In this document: piece by piece, positions 16,625 to 21,079 of the stretch
Position numbering within the stretch: position 1 is the first letter of the stretch
Layout: each line of letters opens with the position of its first letter
Source of the DNA: Pseudomonadota bacterium
GTDB lineage: Bacteria; Pseudomonadota; Gammaproteobacteria; Steroidobacterales; Steroidobacteraceae
Assembly (NCBI GenBank): GCA_023433705.1
Contig: JAEYUC010000072.1
Location: 1 to 21,079 of the forward strand
Length of the DNA stretch: 21,079 nucleotides
Reading direction: 5' to 3'
Position numbers and translations under genes: made by a program
The notes under the pieces: model-generated
Told to the model about the DNA's origin: nothing
Database searches by the model: none
What the model saw: only the letters and a program-made list of their open reading frames with translations

Positions 16625-16630
16625 TACAAT
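16625..16630 (+). promoter_or_regulatory. candidate -10 of the rimP-nusA-infB promoter
   Basis: TACAAT matches the -10 consensus at five of six positions. The -35 region at the proper distance (tgtaat) is poor. A start near 16637 would give a leader of about 155 bases holding three hairpins before the rimP GTG. Confidence 0.4.
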
Positions 16631-16643
16631 CCGCGCCCTCGAT

Positions 16644-16672
16644 GGGTGGGGGCGGACTGGTCCGCAGCACCC
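16644..16672 (+). promoter_or_regulatory. leader hairpin 1 of the rimP operon
   Basis: The inner stem GCGGA (16652-16656) pairs with TCCGC (16661-16665) around a CTGG loop, and the outer GGGTG (16644-16648) pairs with CACCC (16668-16672). It is not followed by T residues, so it is a leader structure, not a terminator. It would lie at the very 5' end of the transcript. Confidence 0.5.
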
Positions 16673-16686
16673 CCAGGTACGATGTG

Positions 16687-16713
16687 AAGGCCCCGTTGGG
16701 GCTTTTATTTTTT
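16687..16713 (+). terminator. intrinsic terminator 1 in the rimP leader
   Basis: GCCCC-gtt-GGGGC (16690-16702) is followed by TTTTATTTTTT, with flanking AA/TT pairs that extend the stem. This is a textbook intrinsic terminator placed about 80 bases before rimP, downstream of the presumed promoter. It can either end transcription from upstream or attenuate the operon. Confidence 0.75.
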
Positions 16714-16760
16714 GGACCGGCGCCCTTCTTGAAAACCGAGGAAGGCGGCGGATGTCTGGG

Positions 16761-16780
16761 GGCCCGAGAGGGCCTTTTTT
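16761..16780 (+). terminator. intrinsic terminator 2 in the rimP leader
   Basis: GGCCC-gaga-GGGCC (16761-16774) is followed by six T residues (16775-16780). The rimP ribosome-binding site GGAGG begins 3 bases later. The second terminator in tandem within 70 bases supports transcription attenuation of rimP-nusA-infB. Confidence 0.75.
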
Positions 16781-16792
16781 ATTGGAGGGCGA

Positions 16793-17260
16793 GTGGACGC
16801 GGCATTACACGACCGTCTCATCGCCCGATTTGAGCCGGTTTTGAGCGAGCTTGGTTTCGAACTCGTCGAACTCGAGTTCGTGCCGGGCCCTGGTGGCGGC
16901 ACGTTGCGCATCTATATCGACAGGCCCCCGGAAACGGACGAGGCCATCGATGTCGACGATTGCGCGGACGTGAGCCACGTGGTGTCGGAATTGCTCGACG
17001 CGGACGACCCGTTTCCAGGCAGGTATTCGCTGGAAGTCTCGTCACCGGGTCTCGATCGGATCCTGCGTACGCCCGAGCATTTCGCGCGCTACGTGGACAA
17101 CCGCGTGAAGGTGGAGCTTGCGGTGCCCCGCGAGGGACGCAAGCGGTATACGGGGATGCTGCGCCGTGCGGACGGCGAAAGCATCGAGATGGATGTGGAC
17201 AATTTTTCGGTGAGCATAAAGCTCGCCGAAATCAGCAGGGCGCGCTTGGCGCCTTTGTGA
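16793..17260 (+). CDS. rimP: ribosome maturation factor RimP
   Basis: A 155-residue cytoplasmic factor needed for 30S subunit assembly. The N-terminal alpha/beta domain (FEPVLSELGFELVELEF, TLRIYIDRP, IDVDDCADVSHVVSELLDA) is followed by the conserved SLEVSSPGLDR motif (about residues 79-89) and a C-terminal SH3-like beta-barrel. E. coli RimP has 150 residues. The GTG start at 16793 is preceded by GGAGG at 16784-16788. It is the first gene of the rimP-nusA-infB operon, behind two leader terminators. Confidence 0.95.
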   Translation: MDAALHDRLIARFEPVLSELGFELVELEFVPGPGGGTLRIYIDRPPETDEAIDVDDCADVSHVVSELLDADDPFPGRYSLEVSSPGLDRILRTPEHFARYVDNRVKVELAVPREGRKRYTGMLRRADGESIEMDVDNFSVSIKLAEISRARLAPL

Positions 17261-17275
17261 GCAGGTAGCTAGACC

Positions 17276-18784
17276 ATGAATAAAGAAATTCTGTTGGTGG
17301 TCGACGCGGTCTCTAACGAGAAGAGCGTCGACAAGGAAATCATCTTCGGCGCCCTCGAGGCGGCGCTGGCCTCTGCTACCCGCAAGAAACACGGCGAAGA
17401 GTGGGACGTGCGCGTCCAGATCAACCGCAAGACGGGTGACTACGACACCTTCCGCCGCTGGAAGGTCTTCGCCGACGATTCGCGCGAAATCGAGGTGCCG
17501 CAGCGCGAGCTGCGTCTCGAGGACGCGCTCGACCTCGACAAGAACGCGGAAGTCGGCGGTTACGTCGAGGAGCCGATGGAGTCGGTCGCGTTCGGGCGCA
17601 TCGCGGCCCAGCAGGCGAAGCAGGTGATCGTGCAGAAGGTGCGCGAGGCCGAGCGTTCGCAGGTCGTCGACGCGTACAAGGACCGCGTGGGACAACTCGT
17701 CTCAGGCGTGGTCAAGCGCGTCGACCGCAACGGCATCTACGTGGATCTCGGCGGCAATGCCGAGGGCTTCGTGCCGCGCACGGACATGATTCCGCGCGAA
17801 ATCGTGAAGAGCCAGGACCGCATCAAGGCCCTGCTCAAGGAAGTGAAGAGCGCGACCGAGACGCAGCGCGGACCACTGCTGTTCCTCTCGCGCACGGACC
17901 GCAACTTCCTGATCGAGCTGTTCAAGCTCGAAGTTCCGGAAGTCGGCCAGGGCCTGATCCAGATCCTGGGCGCCGCGCGCGATCCGGGCGTGCGCGCCAA
18001 GATCGCGGTCAAGAGCCTCGAGCCGCGCGTCGATCCCGTCGGCGCCTGCGTCGGCATGCGCGGTTCGCGCGTGCAGGCGGTTTCGAACGAGATCGCCGGC
18101 GAGCGCGTGGATATCATCCCGCACGACGACAATGCCGCGCAGTTCGTCATCAATTCGATGTCGCCGGCAGAAGTCCTGTCGATCGTCGTCGACGAGGACG
18201 CGCACAGCATGGATATCGCGGTGGCCGAGGACAAACTCTCGCAGGCCATTGGCCGCGGCGGCCAGAACATCCGTCTCGCGAGCCAGCTCACGGGCTGGGA
18301 TCTCAACGTGATGACCGAGTCCGATGCCGAGGCCAAGAGCGAGACCGAGGCCAAGACGCTGATCGAAGCCTTCATGAAGCAGCTCGACGTCGACGAGAAC
18401 GTCGCGACGATCCTCGTGCAGGAAGGTTTCTCCACCGTCGAGGAAGTTGCCTATCTACCGCAGTCGGAACTCGCCAACATCGAGGAATTCGACGACGAGA
18501 TGGTCAAGGAACTGCGCAACCGCGCGCGCGACGTGCTGCTGACGCAGGCGATCGCGAGCGAGGAGACGCTCGAGGCGGGCATGCCCGCCGACGATCTGCT
18601 GCTGCTCGAGGGCATGAAGCCCGATCTCGCGCTCGCGCTGGCGCGCCGCGGCGTGCGTACACGCGAGGATCTCGCCGACCAGGCGGTCGACGACCTGCTG
18701 GATATCGAAGGGCTGTCGGCCGATGAAGCCGGCAAGCTCATCATGAAGGCCCGCGAAATCTGGTTCGAAGCCGGGCGAGCCTGA
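17276..18784 (+). CDS. nusA: transcription termination/antitermination factor NusA
   Basis: A 502-residue RNA-polymerase-binding factor that modulates pausing, intrinsic and Rho-dependent termination, and antitermination. Domains in order: N-terminal RNAP-binding domain (1-130), S1 domain (about 137-200, GQLVSGVVKRVDRNGIYVDL), KH1 (about 230-300, with VGACVGMRGSRVQAV from 255), KH2 (about 305-370, with GRGGQNIRLASQLTGW from 326), and two acidic repeats (about 370-500, each with a helix-hairpin-helix-like LLxxGF/xGV core). The two repeats are typical of beta- and gammaproteobacteria. In E. coli NusA represses its own operon by promoting termination in the leader; the two terminators before rimP fit that. 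Confidence 0.97.
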   Translation: MNKEILLVVDAVSNEKSVDKEIIFGALEAALASATRKKHGEEWDVRVQINRKTGDYDTFRRWKVFADDSREIEVPQRELRLEDALDLDKNAEVGGYVEEPMESVAFGRIAAQQAKQVIVQKVREAERSQVVDAYKDRVGQLVSGVVKRVDRNGIYVDLGGNAEGFVPRTDMIPREIVKSQDRIKALLKEVKSATETQRGPLLFLSRTDRNFLIELFKLEVPEVGQGLIQILGAARDPGVRAKIAVKSLEPRVDPVGACVGMRGSRVQAVSNEIAGERVDIIPHDDNAAQFVINSMSPAEVLSIVVDEDAHSMDIAVAEDKLSQAIGRGGQNIRLASQLTGWDLNVMTESDAEAKSETEAKTLIEAFMKQLDVDENVATILVQEGFSTVEEVAYLPQSELANIEEFDDEMVKELRNRARDVLLTQAIASEETLEAGMPADDLLLLEGMKPDLALALARRGVRTREDLADQAVDDLLDIEGLSADEAGKLIMKAREIWFEAGRA

Positions 18785-18793
18785 GGAGACTGA

Positions 18794-21079
18794 ATGTCGG
18801 ACGTCACCGTTGCACAATTCGCCGAGGTCCTTAAGGTCCCCGTGGATAGGCTGCTCGTGCAGCTCGAATCCGCGGGAATCCGGGTCGCTGGCCCCCAGGC
18901 GCTCATCAGCGACGAGGCCAAGCTCGAACTGCTGACACATCTGCGCCGCGCTCATGGCGCCGCCGAACCCAGCAAGACTCCGGCCGGCGTCGCCGCGCCG
19001 CGCAAGATCACGCTCGCGCGCAAGACGCAGAGCGAGCTCAGGCAGGCCAGCGCCCAGGGCCGCGCGCGCACGGTGAACGTCGAGGTTCGCCACAAGAAGA
19101 CTTACATCAAGCGCGACGTCCTCGAAGAGCAGAACAAGCAGCACCAGGACGAGGCCGACCTCAAGCGCAAGGAACTGGAAGCCGCAGAGGCTGCTGAACG
19201 CGAGCGCCAGGAAGCCGCGCGCCGCGAAAGCGAGCGCATGGAGGCGGAGAACCGCCGCCGGATCGAAGACGAAGCGACGCGCAAGAAGCAGGCGGAAGAA
19301 CAGCGTCGCCTGCAGGAAGAAGCACGTGTGCGCCAGGAGCAGGACGCGCAACGACGCGCCGCGGCCGAAGCCGCCGCCGTCTCGACGGCGCCGCGCACCG
19401 AGCAGCGTCACAAGCCCGAAAAGGCGGCGACGCCGCCGGTCGCGGATCCTGCGAAGGACACGCGTTATGGACGACAGGAGCTGCACGTAGCCAGCGGCGC
19501 CAGCGCGCGCAACAAGAAAAAGAAACGCGTCCGCGAGCGTACCGGCACCGGCGGGGTGAGCTCGGAGACGAGGCACGCCTTCGAGATGCCGACCGCGCCG
19601 ATCAAGCGTGAGGTCACCATCGGCGAGACGATCACGCCGCAGGAAATCGCGCAGAAGATGGCGGTCAAGGCGACCGAAGTCATCAAGACCATGCTCAACA
19701 TGGGCGTGATGGCGACGATCAACCAGCCCATCGACCAGGACACCGCGATCCTCATCGTCGAAGAAATGGGTCACGTCGCGAAGGCGCTGAAGGCCGACCA
19801 GGTCGAAGAAGATCTGCAGGGCGAATCCGCGCCCGAGACCGAGACGCCGCGTCCGCCCGTGGTCACGATCATGGGTCACGTCGATCACGGCAAGACTTCG
19901 CTGCTCGATTACATCCGCCGCACCAAGGTCGCGGCGGGTGAGGCCGGCGGCATCACGCAGCACATCGGCGCGTACCACGTGGAGACGCCGAAGGGCATCG
20001 TCACGTTCCTCGATACCCCGGGCCACGCGGCGTTCACCGCGATGCGCGCGCGCGGCGCGAAAGCGACCGACGTGGTCGTGCTCGTGGTCGCGGCCGACGA
20101 CGGCGTCATGCCGCAGACCATCGAAGCGATTCAGCACGCGAAAGCGGCCGGAGTGCCCATCGTCGTGGCCGTGAACAAGATCGACAAGAGCGATGCGGAC
20201 CCGGATCGCGTACGCACCGAACTGTCCAAGCACGAAGTCATCGCGGAAGAATGGGGCGGCAGCAACATGTTCGTGCACGTCTCGGCAAAGACCGGCCAGG
20301 GCATCGACCAGTTGCTCGACGCGATCCTGCTGCAATCCGAAGTGCTCGAGCTCAAGGCGGCGGCCGACGGTCTCGCCACCGGTTTCGTCATCGAGGCCTC
20401 CATCGAGAAAGGCCGCGGCGCCGTTGCCACGGTGCTCGTCAAGAAAGGCACGCTCAAGCTCGGCGACCCGATCATCGCGGGTCACGAATTCGGCCGTGTA
20501 CGCGCGATGTTCGACGAGAACGGCAAGCCGGTGGATAGCGCGGCGCCCTCCATGCCCGTCCAGGTTCTCGGCTTGCAAGGCACGCCAAACGCCGGCGATG
20601 AAATCCTCGCCGTCGAGAACGAGCGCAAGGCGCGCGAAGTCGCGCTGTATCGCCAGGGCAAGTTCCGCGACGTGAAGCTCGCGAAGCAGGCTTCGAAGAT
20701 GCAGGACGTACTGGGCCAGCTCGAAGAGCAGAAGATCGGCAGCATCGCGATCCTGCTCAAGACCGACGTGCAGGGCAGCGCCGAGGCATTGCGCGACGCG
20801 CTGAACAAGCTGTCGACGGACGAGGTCGCGATGAAGATCATCGCGAGCGGCGTCGGCGGCATCACGATTTCCGACGTGCAGCTCGCCGCGGCTTCGCAGG
20901 CGCGCATCATCGGCTTCAACGTGCGTGCCGACGCGGCCGCGCGCGACGCGATGAAGGACGGCGGCGTCGACGTCCAGTACTTCAGCATCATTTACGAAGC
21001 CATCGACTACGTGAAGCAGTTGATGAGCGGTCTGCTGGCGCCTGAGATCAAGGAGCAGATCGTCGGCACGGCGCAGGTG
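18794..21079 (+). CDS. infB: translation initiation factor IF-2 (3' partial)
   Basis: The frame is open from ATG 18794 (with GAGGAG at 18783-18788) to the window end, giving 762 residues; the remaining roughly 110-130 lie outside. IF-2 is the GTPase that brings fMet-tRNA to the 30S P site and promotes subunit joining. Domains: N-terminal IF2_N domain (1-50), a long Glu/Arg/Gln-rich helical linker (about 105-200), a second IF2_N (about 275-330), then the G domain with G1 GHVDHGKT (361-368), G3 DTPGH (407-411) and G4 NKID (461-464), followed by domains II and III and the beginning of the fMet-tRNA-binding region. It closes the visible part of the rimP-nusA-infB operon. Confidence 0.97.
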   Translation, partial: MSDVTVAQFAEVLKVPVDRLLVQLESAGIRVAGPQALISDEAKLELLTHLRRAHGAAEPSKTPAGVAAPRKITLARKTQSELRQASAQGRARTVNVEVRHKKTYIKRDVLEEQNKQHQDEADLKRKELEAAEAAERERQEAARRESERMEAENRRRIEDEATRKKQAEEQRRLQEEARVRQEQDAQRRAAAEAAAVSTAPRTEQRHKPEKAATPPVADPAKDTRYGRQELHVASGASARNKKKKRVRERTGTGGVSSETRHAFEMPTAPIKREVTIGETITPQEIAQKMAVKATEVIKTMLNMGVMATINQPIDQDTAILIVEEMGHVAKALKADQVEEDLQGESAPETETPRPPVVTIMGHVDHGKTSLLDYIRRTKVAAGEAGGITQHIGAYHVETPKGIVTFLDTPGHAAFTAMRARGAKATDVVVLVVAADDGVMPQTIEAIQHAKAAGVPIVVAVNKIDKSDADPDRVRTELSKHEVIAEEWGGSNMFVHVSAKTGQGIDQLLDAILLQSEVLELKAAADGLATGFVIEASIEKGRGAVATVLVKKGTLKLGDPIIAGHEFGRVRAMFDENGKPVDSAAPSMPVQVLGLQGTPNAGDEILAVENERKAREVALYRQGKFRDVKLAKQASKMQDVLGQLEEQKIGSIAILLKTDVQGSAEALRDALNKLSTDEVAMKIIASGVGGITISDVQLAAASQARIIGFNVRADAAARDAMKDGGVDVQYFSIIYEAIDYVKQLMSGLLAPEIKEQIVGTAQV

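Noticed and set aside
16642..16833. A 63-codon open frame across the rimP leader as a leader peptide
   Set aside because: No ribosome-binding site, it runs through both terminator hairpins and overlaps rimP, and its sequence is just read-through of G-rich structures. A minimal ATG-TGA at 16682-16687 just before terminator 1 is curious but could be chance.

Overview
The window is a G+C-rich, tightly packed chromosomal segment of a proteobacterium, most likely a gammaproteobacterium of the Xanthomonadales / Steroidobacterales / Nevskiales type. This placement is inferred from three things: a 14-subunit-type nuo operon next to rimP-nusA-infB, a NusA with two C-terminal acidic repeats, and an encoded-CCA initiator tRNA between these blocks. 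No species is claimed.

Layout. (1) 1-10231, plus strand: the distal part of the respiratory complex I operon, with the C-terminal end of nuoF followed by nuoG-H-I-J-K-L-M-N. The genes overlap by 4 bases (ATGA or GTGA) or are separated by at most 20 bases, so one translationally coupled transcript is likely. NuoG/I/F carry the Fe-S chain; NuoH/J/K/L/M/N form the membrane proton-pumping arm. (2) 10232-10552: a short RNA-gene region with a stringent-type promoter, a 16-bp palindrome, an initiator tRNA (fMet) gene, and a decayed second copy of the tRNA whose 3' half plus 8 flanking bases is repeated exactly 115 bp downstream. (3) 10553-12021, minus strand: rlmE, then a small exported protein with a mature N-terminal His-His, then a four-helix membrane protein. 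(4) 12068-14397, plus strand: a COG2509-type FAD protein overlapping a TrmH-family RNA methyltransferase, ending at a bidirectional hairpin terminator. (5) 14408-16539, minus strand: a PadR regulator, a PspC-domain membrane protein and an alpha/beta-hydrolase carboxylesterase in one compact operon, with a palindrome over its own promoter. (6) 16625-21079, plus strand: the rimP-nusA-infB ribosome-maturation / transcription / translation-initiation operon. It has a structured leader holding two intrinsic terminators, and infB is cut by the window end.

How it works together: most of the window is core energy metabolism and core gene expression. The roughly 6.4 kb between the initiator tRNA and rimP is the accessory part. 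It holds the most interesting material: a tRNA duplication, a possible small metal-handling pair, a PadR/PspC envelope-sensing module with an A9 slippage site, and a leader that looks like an attenuator. I see no CRISPR array, transposase, integrase or phage gene.
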